Positions 1-7,983 of a stretch of DNA of 64,000 bases are shown here, piece by piece; position 1 is the stretch's first letter; each line of letters starts with the position of its first letter. The notes beneath the pieces were generated by a model. That model saw nothing but the letters and a program-made list of their open reading frames with translations. It ran no database searches and had not been told where the DNA came from. Source of the stretch: Lachnospiraceae bacterium (lineage in GTDB: Bacteria; Bacillota; Clostridia; Lachnospirales; Lachnospiraceae); the NCBI GenBank assembly GCA_014804695.1, contig JAAUZJ010000024.1, forward strand, positions 2,105 through 66,104, written 5' to 3'. The position numbers and the translations under genes are program-made.

Positions 1-534
1 TACTCGTTCATCTTCATCTAACTCGGGATGGAAAGACATTGCCAACTGATTCATATAGCGGACTGCAACTATATGCTCATTTTCTTTTGCAAGTATTTCT
101 ACTTCATCACTTACGCTTTTGATATACGGAGCTCTTATGAAGGTCATTGGAATGATACACAGACCCTTAAATTCATTCTCCGCATGGAAACTTCCCAGTT
201 GTCTGCCATAAGCATTTCGTTTTACGGTAACGGGCAGCGTTTTCAAGTATTTTCTGTCATCATTTTCTATATTCTCCGCCAAAAGAATTAATCCGGCACA
301 GGTAGCCATAACAGGCAGTCCGTCCTCTATTTGCCGCTTCAAGGAATCAAACATATCCAACTCTCTTAATAGCTTTCCCTGTACGGTACTTTCACCTCCC
401 GGTAAAATAATACCGTCGTACTTCTGAAACAAATCCTCTTTTTTCCGCAATTCCACACATGATGCACCCAGCTTTTCGAGCATTTTTTTATGCTCGGCAA
501 AGTCTCCTTGTACCGCCAAAACCGCAATTATCAT
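1..534 (-). CDS. pdxT: Pyridoxal 5'-phosphate synthase glutaminase subunit PdxT (3' end cut by window)
   Basis: Class I glutaminase that supplies ammonia to PdxS for de novo vitamin B6 (PLP) synthesis. Reading leftward from the ATG at 534, the protein begins MIIAVLAVQGDF, has the PdxT signature GGEST at residues 46-50, the nucleophile Cys79 in ATCAGLILLA, and the catalytic His/Glu pair in FHPEL near the left edge. About 178 codons are present of a usual 185-200, so only the last few residues are missing. The start lies one nucleotide after the pdxS stop, which implies translational coupling. Identity is secure from the motifs and from the partner gene. Confidence 0.95.
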   Translation of the reverse strand, partial: MIIAVLAVQGDFAEHKKMLEKLGASCVELRKKEDLFQKYDGIILPGGESTVQGKLLRELDMFDSLKRQIEDGLPVMATCAGLILLAENIENDDRKYLKTLPVTVKRNAYGRQLGSFHAENEFKGLCIIPMTFIRAPYIKSVSDEVEILAKENEHIVAVRYMNQLAMSFHPELDEDERV

Positions 535-535
535 T

Positions 536-1411
536 TTACTTTCCTCTTTCTGCCATTAAAAGTTCTATTTCCTGCTCGTTAATGCCGACCATTGCTTCCC
601 CAAGGTCCTCGGAAAGAGAAGCAATAAGGCCTGCGTCTGTATAGTTAGTTACTGCCTTTACGATTGCATTAGCCCTCTTTTCCGGATTTCCTGATTTAAA
701 TATTCCTGAACCTACAAATACACCTTCTGCACCAAGCTGCATCATTAATGCTGCATCCGCAGGAGTGGCCACCCCTCCGGCAGCAAAATTCACAACGGGC
801 AGTTTTCCGTTTTCATGTACATAACGAAGCTGTTCCACAGATACTTTAAGCTGTTTTGCCACTTCATACATCTCATCTTCTGACAAGTTCTGCACACGCC
901 TTATCTCCGCATTCATGGCTCTCATATGGCGAACTGCCTGAATAACATCTCCTGTCCCAGGCTCTCCTTTTGTCCGGATCATAGAGGCTCCTTCGCTGAT
1001 TCTCCGCAATGCCTCTCCCAAATCTTTTGCCCCGCATACAAATGGTACTTTAAATTTATGCTTGTCGATATGATAAACATCATCCGCCGGAGAAAGTACT
1101 TCACTTTCATCAATATAGTCAATTTCAATCGCTTCCAAAATCTGTGCTTCCACAAAATGCCCTATTCTGCACTTTGCCATAACCGGAATGGATACGGAAT
1201 CCTGAATTCCTTTTATCATCTTGGGATCGCTCATTCTTGAAACTCCTCCCGCCGCTCTGATATCTGCCGGGATTCTTTCAAGCGCCATTACTGCACAAGC
1301 GCCTGCTGCCTCCGCAATCTTTGCCTGTTCCGGTGTAGTAACATCCATGATCACCCCGCCCTTTAACATCTGCGCTAATTCTTTGTTTAACTTATATCTG
1401 TTTTCCGCCAT
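536..1411 (-). CDS. pdxS: Pyridoxal 5'-phosphate synthase lyase subunit PdxS
   Basis: Synthase subunit of the DXP-independent PLP pathway. It condenses ribose 5-phosphate, glyceraldehyde 3-phosphate and the ammonia delivered by PdxT. The 291-residue length is normal for the family. Conserved stretches include [35 protein letters not shown] and [17 protein letters not shown] (catalytic lysine in MAKCRIGH), plus the phosphate-binding [16 protein letters not shown] and [11 protein letters not shown] strong AGGAGG site precedes the ATG. It is the first gene of a pdxST operon transcribed divergently from a MocR regulator, the classic PdxR arrangement, so PLP-responsive activation is likely. Confidence 0.97.
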   Translation of the reverse strand: MAENRYKLNKELAQMLKGGVIMDVTTPEQAKIAEAAGACAVMALERIPADIRAAGGVSRMSDPKMIKGIQDSVSIPVMAKCRIGHFVEAQILEAIEIDYIDESEVLSPADDVYHIDKHKFKVPFVCGAKDLGEALRRISEGASMIRTKGEPGTGDVIQAVRHMRAMNAEIRRVQNLSEDEMYEVAKQLKVSVEQLRYVHENGKLPVVNFAAGGVATPADAALMMQLGAEGVFVGSGIFKSGNPEKRANAIVKAVTNYTDAGLIASLSEDLGEAMVGINEQEIELLMAERGK

Positions 1412-1449
1412 CCTCTTTACCTCCTGAGTTGTTTTTTTAATTGACTTCC

Positions 1450-1499
1450 ATTATAATAGCTACTGAACATATTAAAATACTCAATTTGAATATATTCAA
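1450..1499. promoter_or_regulatory. pdxS promoter -10 and palindromic candidate PdxR operator
   Basis: On the minus strand a TATAAT box lies at 1450-1455, about 40 bases upstream of the pdxS ATG, without a good -35 at the normal distance, as expected for an activator-dependent promoter. A perfect 16-bp palindrome TTTGAATATATTCAAA sits at 1484-1499 between this box and the regulator start at 1528. It is the best operator candidate in the divergent spacer. Binding is inferred, not shown. Confidence 0.5.
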
Positions 1500-1527
1500 A
1501 AAGGTCAGATTAAGGAGAAAACATGCC

Positions 1528-2928
1528 ATGATCACATATTCATTTGCTGATATAGGGTCAGATTCCCTTTACATACATTTATACAAATGCATCAAAAATG
1601 ACATATTACAGGGCGTTTTACATTCAGGAGAGAAACTTCCTTCCAAACGTAATCTTGCAAAAAATCTGAACATAAGCATTATCACTGTTGAAAATGCCTA
1701 TGCTCAGCTTATTGCAGAAGGTTATGTATATTCTATTCCCAAAAAGGGATTCTTTGTAACAGATATAAAAGGTTTACATAACAAAAATGAGTCTATTCTT
1801 TCAACTGAAAATGTACAGCTTTCCTCTGGCAGTTCAAACTATTTTGCAGATTTTACCAGCAACCAGACACGTTCTGAACATTTCCCATTTTCTATATGGG
1901 CAAAACTTACTCGTGAACTGCTAACGCATAACCGGCAAGAACTTTTGACAAATCCCCCCTGTGGCGGCATACTGCCTCTTCGTGAAGCAATTGCAAAGCA
2001 TTTGAAAGATTTTAGAGATATGACAGTTACACCGGAACAGATTATAATTGGTGCGGGTACTGAATATTTATATGGATTGCTTATACAGCTTCTTGGATTT
2101 GATAAACGCTATGCCGTAGAAGAACCCGGTTATAGTAAGATTTCTCAAATTTATGAAAGTCATTGCATTTCATACAATTTTGCCATAATGGATTCTTTGG
2201 GCGTAAAGACGCAAGATCTGGAAAATCAAAATATTGATATCGTCCACATTTCCCCTTCACATCATTTTCCAACAGGAATCGTTATGCCTATCAGCCGGAG
2301 ATATGAACTTTTGGGCTGGGCTGCAAAATCAGACAGACGATACATTATTGAGGATGATTATGATAGTGAATACAGACTTAACGGTCAGCCTATACCAACC
2401 TTACAAAGTATTGATGTTCTGGAAAAAGTCATCTATATAAATACCTTTACGAAAACACTTGCTTCCACAATACGAATCAGCTATGTGGTACTTCCGAAGC
2501 ATTTAGTTAATATTTTCTATTCCAAGATGTTTTTTTACTCATGTACTGTTTCTAATTTTGAACAGTACATACTGGCAAGATTTATATCAGAGGGCTATTT
2601 TGAAAAGCACATTAATCGTATGCGAAATTACTATCGCAATAAACGAGATAAACTTTTGCATACAATAGAAACAAGTCCCCTTGCTTCTTATGTAACTATT
2701 TTCGAAGAAGATGCCGGACTGCATTTCCTGCTGAAAATAGACACAAAACTTTCTGATAAGGAGTTCTTACTAAAAATGGAACAAACAGGTATAAAGCTTT
2801 CCTCTCTGTCCCAATATTTTCAAATTCCTCCCAAAGAAGTTGAACATATTTTTATCATTAATTATTCTTTTGTAACTGAAGAGAGTATGGAAAAAGCAAT
2901 TTGGACGATTTATCATGCACTGTTCTGA
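1528..2928 (+). CDS. pdxR: MocR/GntR-family regulator, probable PLP-synthesis activator PdxR
   Basis: A 466-residue fusion of an N-terminal GntR winged helix (residues 10-78, with LPSKRNLAKNLNIS and TVENAYAQLIAEGY) and a C-terminal fold-type I aminotransferase domain (about 105-466). The PLP-binding lysine is K309 in YINTFTKTLAS; the preceding EDDYDSEYR carries the conserved aspartate. Members bind PLP and use it as a sensor, not as enzymes. The ATG at 1528 is chosen because AGGAG lies about 10 bases upstream and the homology starts there; the reading frame is open further upstream without a good ribosome site. Divergence from pdxST supports the PdxR role. A close paralogue is at 5429-6823. 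Confidence 0.85.
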   Translation: MITYSFADIGSDSLYIHLYKCIKNDILQGVLHSGEKLPSKRNLAKNLNISIITVENAYAQLIAEGYVYSIPKKGFFVTDIKGLHNKNESILSTENVQLSSGSSNYFADFTSNQTRSEHFPFSIWAKLTRELLTHNRQELLTNPPCGGILPLREAIAKHLKDFRDMTVTPEQIIIGAGTEYLYGLLIQLLGFDKRYAVEEPGYSKISQIYESHCISYNFAIMDSLGVKTQDLENQNIDIVHISPSHHFPTGIVMPISRRYELLGWAAKSDRRYIIEDDYDSEYRLNGQPIPTLQSIDVLEKVIYINTFTKTLASTIRISYVVLPKHLVNIFYSKMFFYSCTVSNFEQYILARFISEGYFEKHINRMRNYYRNKRDKLLHTIETSPLASYVTIFEEDAGLHFLLKIDTKLSDKEFLLKMEQTGIKLSSLSQYFQIPPKEVEHIFIINYSFVTEESMEKAIWTIYHALF

Positions 2929-2975
2929 AAAGCAGCAATCAGCATAGTGTGTTATGTAATTTTATGCTATTCTCC

Positions 2976-3004
2976 GCATATTTCCGGCACATCTACACAT
3001 ACTA
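2976..3004 (+). promoter_or_regulatory. Sigma-G/sigma-F-type forespore promoter for spoVAD
   Basis: GCATA at 2976-2980 and CATACTA at 2998-3004 are separated by 17 bases. This matches the known forespore sigma-G pattern (GHATR, 17-18 bases, CATHHTA). The -10 is about 40 bases before the spoVAD ATG at 3046. It suggests that the gene has its own forespore promoter. Confidence 0.65.
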
Positions 3005-3045
3005 GCTTATAACATGTAATAATGTAGGAAAAGGAGAGTTTGCAA

Positions 3046-4056
3046 ATGTTAGGAAAGCAGAGTATTCAGTTTGAAAATCCGCCATATATTATCAATAGCG
3101 CTTCTATTGTTGGCAAAAAAGAAGGCCAGGGTCCGATGGGTAAATTGTTTGATATGGTTGGGCAGGATGACCTATTTGGCGCCCAGACATGGGAAGAGGC
3201 GGAAAGCAGCCTGCAAAAGGAGGCGCTGCAGCTTCTTTTGGATAAAGAGAAGTTGAAGAAGGAAGATTTACAGCTTATCTTTGCGGGAGATTTACTGGGT
3301 CAGTCAATAGCTAGCAGCTTTGGAATTTCATCATTTGAAACCCCGCATGTCGGACTTTTTGGGGCCTGCTCTACAAGCGGACTTTCAATTGCAGTCGGAA
3401 GTATGGCCGTAGCAGGCGGATTCGTAGACAGGGCAGCCTGTGTTACTTCCAGTCATTTTGCAAGCGCTGAAAAAGAATTTCGTTTTCCATTAGCGTACGG
3501 CAACCAAAGACCTCTATCATCCACTTGGACAGTAACAGGCGGAGCGGCTTTTTTGCTTTCTTCAAAAGCGGAGCGAAAAGCGCGTGCACGTGTCAGCGGC
3601 GCAACATTTGGCAAAGTAACGGACTACGGAATAAGGGATTCTATGAATATGGGAGCTTGTATGGCTCCCGCGGCGGCAGACACGATCAAACTGAATCTCA
3701 AGGATTTTGGACGCAAACCTGAAGATTATGATAAAATAATAACAGGAGACCTTGGTTCAGTAGGTCAGAAACTTCTTTTTGAACTGCTTAAAGAAGAAGG
3801 AATCGATATTACTAAGCAGCATATGGACTGCGGCATGGAGATTTTTGACAGTGAAAAGCAGGATACCAACGCAGGCGGCTCAGGATGCGGCTGCGCGGCA
3901 GTAACGCTTTCAGCCTATATTTTGAAAAAGATAGAAGAAGGCGTTTGGAAAAAAGTGCTTTTTGTACCGACAGGGGCATTGCTTAGCAAAACCAGCTTTA
4001 ATGAAGGACAGACCATTCCAGGCATAGCGCATGGAGTTGTGCTGGAGAGTTGTTAA
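3046..4056 (+). CDS. spoVAD: Stage V sporulation protein AD
   Basis: A thiolase-fold protein of the SpoVA complex that takes part in loading dipicolinic acid into the forespore core. The 336-residue length is normal. Family stretches include SIQFENPPYI near the N terminus, DLLGQSIASSFG, GLFGACSTSGLS, the FPLAYGNQRPLSSTWTVTG region and a Gly-rich GGSGCGCAAVTLSAY. The ATG at 3046 has AGGAGAG at 3032-3038; an in-frame TTG at 3040 lies too close to that site. Unusually it stands alone: spoVAC and spoVAE, the usual neighbours, are absent on both sides. A hairpin terminator follows at 4078-4120. Confidence 0.93.
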   Translation: MLGKQSIQFENPPYIINSASIVGKKEGQGPMGKLFDMVGQDDLFGAQTWEEAESSLQKEALQLLLDKEKLKKEDLQLIFAGDLLGQSIASSFGISSFETPHVGLFGACSTSGLSIAVGSMAVAGGFVDRAACVTSSHFASAEKEFRFPLAYGNQRPLSSTWTVTGGAAFLLSSKAERKARARVSGATFGKVTDYGIRDSMNMGACMAPAAADTIKLNLKDFGRKPEDYDKIITGDLGSVGQKLLFELLKEEGIDITKQHMDCGMEIFDSEKQDTNAGGSGCGCAAVTLSAYILKKIEEGVWKKVLFVPTGALLSKTSFNEGQTIPGIAHGVVLESC

Positions 4057-4077
4057 GAGTAAATTATGAATATAATA

Positions 4078-4120
4078 AAAAATCCGATGCATCCCACTCT
4101 CCCGGACACATCGGATTTTT
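4078..4120. terminator. Bidirectional hairpin terminator between spoVAD and the NTF2-like gene
   Basis: Inverted repeat AAAAATCCGATG / CATCGGATTTTT (arms 4078-4089 and 4109-4120). It has A-runs on the left and T-runs on the right, so it can end transcription from both converging genes. Confidence 0.85.
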
Positions 4121-4125
4121 AACAC

Positions 4126-4458
4126 TTATTTAGGTCTTACGGTAAGATTCTTAATCTGGCCTTCCTCGTTCACTTCACGAACAGTTGCAATTGCCATGAT
4201 ATTATAACCGCCAAAGTTAGCGATAAACTCTGCCTGTGTATCATTTACAACTTCAGCTTCCATTATGGAATACTGACGAAAACCGAATTTATTACGGAAG
4301 AACATGTTAATTGCCTCTTTACCGTAAATGTGGTATTCTTTCTGAGCTGATGAATTAGTACAATAATCACTCAGACTGCCATCTTTGCTAAACAGTTCTG
4401 CAAGTCCGGCAAAATCTTTATTCTCCATAGCTTCTACATATTTCTCAATAGGTTTCAT
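4126..4458 (-). CDS. NTF2-like / SnoaL-like small protein
   Basis: A 110-residue protein with the pattern of the NTF2-like superfamily: an N-terminal helix KYVEAMENKDFAGLAELFSKDG, then YHIYGKEAINMFFRNKFG and three C-terminal strands ending AIATVREVNEEGQIKNLTV. The superfamily includes ketosteroid isomerases, SnoaL cyclases and BaiE-type dehydratases, but also many ligand-binding proteins with no known reaction. It is 11 bases downstream of a steroid-dehydrogenase-like SDR and is surely cotranscribed with it, which favours an isomerase, dehydratase or binding role on the same small molecule. Catalytic residues cannot be assigned by eye, so the reaction is unknown. Confidence 0.75.
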   Translation of the reverse strand: MKPIEKYVEAMENKDFAGLAELFSKDGSLSDYCTNSSAQKEYHIYGKEAINMFFRNKFGFRQYSIMEAEVVNDTQAEFIANFGGYNIMAIATVREVNEEGQIKNLTVRPK

Positions 4459-4469
4459 ATTTATACCTC

Positions 4470-5258
4470 CTAGTAAACTTTTTCAGAATTAAGCAGTGCG
4501 TCTGTACCGCCGTCTACGAACATTACGTTACCGTTTACACCCTTTGCAGCGTCAGATACAAGGAATATCATAGCCTCTGCAATTTCGTCTGCATCCATCA
4601 GACATTCCTGACCATATTTGGTAGGAATCGGAAGTGCATTAAGCGCCATTTTAGCTGATGTGCTCATTGTTGCTGTCATTGCGGTATTTACGTTACCGGG
4701 AGCTATAGCATTAATGCGGACTCCGTTAGCAGCCCATGCGGCAGATACACGTCTTACCCATCTTGCCAATGCGTATTTAGTGGAAACATAGAGTGAGTTA
4801 CCAACACTTAAGTTGGAAGAATCCATCTGTTCTATCAGTTTAAGAACCCTGCCTTCATCTCCGATATTGTTCAAAAGGTCTGCGATATCCATACGGCCTG
4901 CACCCTGGGAAATTGTGTTAGAAGCAGTAACAAGGCAGCTTCCATGTTTTTTCTCCAGTAAATCATGCGCACCTTTAGCAAGTGCAATAGTACCAAAATA
5001 GTTCAATGAAATTATAAGCGGAAGATTACCGCATGCACCGGATACTCCGGCATTACAGATCAGACCGTCAAGTCCGTCGGGACACATTTCGTGAAGCTTT
5101 GCTACTGCTTCTTTTCTCCCCTCTTCGGATGCTAAATTGACACAAATGTCACCATCTTTTAAGTCAATATTAACAACCTTATGTCCCCGCTGTTCTAATA
5201 GTTCTTTTGCTTTGGCGCCAATTCCACTTGAAGCGCCGGAAATTGCGTATACACCCAT
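4470..5258 (-). CDS. Short-chain dehydrogenase resembling 3-alpha-hydroxysteroid dehydrogenase/carbonyl reductase
   Basis: A 262-residue NAD(P)-dependent SDR. The coenzyme motif SGASSGIG is at residues 7-14, NAG at 69-71, catalytic Ser113, and YxxxK at Tyr157/Lys161. The overall design (short N terminus, NYFGT, a long insertion before the active-site Tyr, [11 protein letters not shown]-terminal VDGGTDALL) resembles the Comamonas HsdA 3-alpha-HSD/carbonyl reductase group more than FabG-type enzymes. The ATG at 5258 is preferred because GGAGGA lies 8 bases upstream; an earlier in-frame ATG at 5273 contains that site. It heads a two-gene operon with the NTF2-like protein, divergent from a MocR regulator. 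The actual substrate is unknown. Confidence 0.8.
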   Translation of the reverse strand: MGVYAISGASSGIGAKAKELLEQRGHKVVNIDLKDGDICVNLASEEGRKEAVAKLHEMCPDGLDGLICNAGVSGACGNLPLIISLNYFGTIALAKGAHDLLEKKHGSCLVTASNTISQGAGRMDIADLLNNIGDEGRVLKLIEQMDSSNLSVGNSLYVSTKYALARWVRRVSAAWAANGVRINAIAPGNVNTAMTATMSTSAKMALNALPIPTKYGQECLMDADEIAEAMIFLVSDAAKGVNGNVMFVDGGTDALLNSEKVY

Positions 5259-5289
5259 GTTTTGTTCCTCCATTTCTTTTTTGGCGTAT

Positions 5290-5309
5290 AAGTCCGTTTT
5301 TTTGGACTT
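5290..5309. promoter_or_regulatory. Small inverted repeat upstream of the SDR gene
   Basis: AAGTCC (5290-5295) and GGACTT (5304-5309) form an inverted repeat with an 8-base spacer, about 32 bases before the SDR start on the minus strand. It could be a regulator site or a leader hairpin. Confidence 0.35.
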
Positions 5310-5377
5310 GCTTTTGTGTTATAATCTAATTATAATTATTTCGGGTAGCTTTTAAATAACCAGTTTGATACAAAATA

Positions 5378-5432
5378 AGGATACCAGATTATGGCAAGTA
5401 TAATTTGATAACAAGAGGATACCAGATTATGG
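5378..5432 (+). repeat. Duplicated translation-start region of the second MocR gene
   Basis: The 17-mer AGGATACCAGATTATGG occurs at 5378-5394 and again at 5416-5432, with TTTGATA also repeated a few bases before each copy. The second copy holds the ribosome site and ATG of the MocR gene. The first copy offers the same start context but opens a five-codon frame (5391-5408) ending in TGA. It may be a leader ORF, or the two copies may be direct-repeat operators as used by MocR proteins. Confidence 0.7.
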
Positions 5433-6823
5433 TTACATACGATTTGACAAAAAGAGGACACCTTTCCTTATATGAATACCTATACCAAAAAATAAAGGAT
5501 GACATTATACTCGGAAATCTGGAACGCAATGAGAAATTGCCGTCTAAACGGGCGCTTTCGGAGCATCTTAAAGTAAGCGTCAAGACGGTGGAAAATGCCT
5601 ATGCCCAGCTTTTGGCCGAAGGATATATCCGTTCTATGGAGAAAAAGGGGTATTATGTAAACCAAGTTTCGCAAACAAACGCAATTTCCACTACATTGTC
5701 CGAATCTACCTTTAAACAGAACAAAGAAGAATATTTTGCGGATTTTACGGCAAATGATATCAGCTATGAACAATTTCCACTTTCACTTTGGGCCAAAGTA
5801 ATGCGCGAGACCTTAAGTGATTATGATACCACCTTATTAAATACGCGGCCTTTTTACGGAATAGAGAAGCTGCGTATAGAAATTGCGAAGTATTTATACC
5901 GTTTCCGGGGCATGGACGTATCTCCCGAACATATTGTAATAGGAAGCGGCACTGAATACCTGTACAGTTGTCTTGTACAGCTATTCGGTGACAAAGCCGT
6001 ATACGGTGTGGAGAATCCGGGTTATCATCATATCGTACATATTTATAATGGCCACCGCGTCCCCTGGGAATATATCGATATTGACCAGTTCGGTCCATGT
6101 GCAGAGAATCTCTACCAAAAATCCGTAAATGTTATCCACGTCTCCCCTACGCACCACTACCCTGTAGGAATCGTCATGCCTCTTGAACGCAGGCAGGAAC
6201 TGCTGAAATGGGTAGCCGAAGAAACCGAACGTTATATTATTGAGGATGATTATGACTGCGAATTCCGGTATTCCGATAAACCATATCCGACCATGCAGTC
6301 ACTAGACTGTAACCACCGCGTCATCTATATCAATACTTTTTCCAAAACAATGATACCTTCGCTGCGCGTCAGTTATATGGTATTGCCTGAGAAATTAATG
6401 GAACGCTATATTTCCACCATGAGCTTCTATTCCTGTACGGTTTCGGGCTTTGAACAGTACGCCCTTGCATCCTTCTTGGAAAAAGGCTATTTTGAGCGTC
6501 ATATACGCCGCATGACCAAATATTATGAAAATCAACATAAAAAAGTACTTGAGATGTTTCGCAAATCCGCTCTCAGCAAAGTTTCCAGCATATACGAATA
6601 TCCCGCAGGAACATATTTTCTGTTAAAAATAGATACGAACCTAAGCGATGTCGAAATCAAATGGAGCGCTAAAGAGCACGGAATATTATTAAACTGCCTT
6701 TCCGAATATTATTATGATAATCAGCAGAAATATCCGGCAACCGTAATCATTAATTACTCTAATATTGAAGAAAAAGAACTTGAGAGGGCGATTGCGGAGT
6801 TGGAAAAAATATTTCTTATATAG
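5429..6823 (+). CDS. MocR/GntR-family regulator with aminotransferase-like domain (PdxR paralogue)
   Basis: A 464-residue protein with a GntR winged helix (residues 10-78, LPSKRALSEHLKVS and TVENAYAQLLAEGY) and a fold-type I aminotransferase domain from about residue 103. The PLP lysine is K306 in INTFSKTMIP, with EDDYDCEFR before it. It aligns with the regulator at 1528-2928 almost throughout, so the pair looks like a local duplication. The ATG at 5429 has an AGAGG site. It is divergent from the SDR/NTF2 operon, which it most probably controls; PLP as effector is likely from the family but not proven. It may instead co-regulate pdxST. Confidence 0.85.
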   Translation: MVTYDLTKRGHLSLYEYLYQKIKDDIILGNLERNEKLPSKRALSEHLKVSVKTVENAYAQLLAEGYIRSMEKKGYYVNQVSQTNAISTTLSESTFKQNKEEYFADFTANDISYEQFPLSLWAKVMRETLSDYDTTLLNTRPFYGIEKLRIEIAKYLYRFRGMDVSPEHIVIGSGTEYLYSCLVQLFGDKAVYGVENPGYHHIVHIYNGHRVPWEYIDIDQFGPCAENLYQKSVNVIHVSPTHHYPVGIVMPLERRQELLKWVAEETERYIIEDDYDCEFRYSDKPYPTMQSLDCNHRVIYINTFSKTMIPSLRVSYMVLPEKLMERYISTMSFYSCTVSGFEQYALASFLEKGYFERHIRRMTKYYENQHKKVLEMFRKSALSKVSSIYEYPAGTYFLLKIDTNLSDVEIKWSAKEHGILLNCLSEYYYDNQQKYPATVIINYSNIEEKELERAIAELEKIFLI

Positions 6824-6854
6824 TCTTTTTGATTGATATAATTGATTATGCGAA

Positions 6855-7634
6855 TTATTTCCGCAAGGGCGGTTTGTAGATTTCTTTCTCCCAATTACTT
6901 TTTGCGTATTCAATTGAATCGCTATAACATTTAATTATTATATAACTATCGTTATATTCTTTAAGTGGCTCTTCATAATTATCATAAATTTCATCAGGAA
7001 ATCTATGTATAGTAATATTACCTGAAAAATTGATGTTTTTTAAAGCTGCTGAGAGCTGCAATATTTGTTCATCTGAATCAGTCAGCTCCGAATCCTTAAT
7101 ATAAACCAGAAAATCTACACTATTTGAATAATCACCCATATACTTTTCCAAAAATTCATCAAAATTGATTTTTTTCTTCACATCCAAAAATCTTGAAAAT
7201 GAATAACTTCGATCAATTTTATGTTCCGGAAATACTTCTGAAATTATATCCGACATATATTGTTCATATTCATCTTTAATTGTATAATAGAAATAATTGT
7301 CCTCGCAGGTTACTGTTTCATCCTCATAGTAAGAACAAAAAATTTCAAATCTTTGTCCGCTTTCATTAGCTGTAACTTCTCCGTAATATTTGCAAAGGTA
7401 AAAGCTTACAGTTGGCTCTATATATGTAACCGTAAATTCCTCATCGTATTTATTCTTTAGGTATTCTTCATATGCAGGCTTTAATGTATTATCAGCAAAT
7501 TCATCTGTAAATTTTATTTCTGCAACCTTTGAGCCGTTTGCATTTGTATATCTATCGTCTTCATAGCATCCGCTTAATGATAATAACATCAAAATACACA
7601 AAACTATCATTAAAGGCTTTAGACCTGTCCTCAT
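6855..7634 (-). CDS. Uncharacterised lipoprotein
   Basis: A 259-residue secreted protein with a lipoprotein signal: charged MRTGLKP, a hydrophobic stretch, and lipobox LSGC with Cys23. The mature part is rich in Tyr, Glu and Asp (YEDDRYTNANG, EEYLKNKYDEEFTVTYIEP, YYEDETVTCEDNYFYYT) and resembles no family that I recognise. It probably faces the outer surface of the membrane. It is convergent with the MocR gene, with only 31 bases between, and stands alone upstream of a long spacer before pta. Confidence 0.7.
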   Translation of the reverse strand: MRTGLKPLMIVLCILMLLSLSGCYEDDRYTNANGSKVAEIKFTDEFADNTLKPAYEEYLKNKYDEEFTVTYIEPTVSFYLCKYYGEVTANESGQRFEIFCSYYEDETVTCEDNYFYYTIKDEYEQYMSDIISEVFPEHKIDRSYSFSRFLDVKKKINFDEFLEKYMGDYSNSVDFLVYIKDSELTDSDEQILQLSAALKNINFSGNITIHRFPDEIYDNYEEPLKEYNDSYIIIKCYSDSIEYAKSNWEKEIYKPPLRK

Positions 7635-7983
7635 ATTTGTTCAACTCCTTCTATGACCAAAGTAAACGTTATAAGATTTTATTTTTATGATGTTTACTGT
7701 ATATAAAAACAGCTGTATTCTTCCCTATTATAACTCAAACTGGTATTTTATACAAATCAAAACCGGCTTATGATGACAGTCTTTTGTATTTATTTCTATT
7801 AAGAATTCTTTTACCGTTTATAACTCCCGCTGCACATTTATATTTTTTAATAAAAAACATCACAAAATACTGTAAAATCTTCTTGTACATAAGTGATAAT
7901 TTTTGTATAATTTTACTTATAGGACAGCCATGTTTTGCCATTTATATAAGCAAACAGACTGAAAATCGAAAGGAGAATGGGGT
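7635..7983 (+). promoter_or_regulatory. pta promoter region
   Basis: This 349-base AT-rich spacer separates the divergent lipoprotein and pta genes. A sigma-A promoter for pta is visible: TTGTAC at 7883-7888, a 17-base spacer, and TATAAT at 7906-7911. The leader is then about 70 bases long, with AAGGAG near 7969 before the pta ATG. No gene or conserved RNA was recognised in the rest. Confidence 0.65.

Noticed and set aside
926-1240. A 104-codon frame over pdxS on the plus strand.
   Set aside because: Antisense to a very conserved gene with no support of its own.
1528-2928. The MocR proteins as true aminotransferases.
   Set aside because: The N-terminal GntR winged helix and divergence from target operons show that they are regulators.
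2941-2968. AGCATA/TATGCT inverted repeat after the first MocR gene as terminator.
   Set aside because: Short six-base stem with no T-tract; weak.
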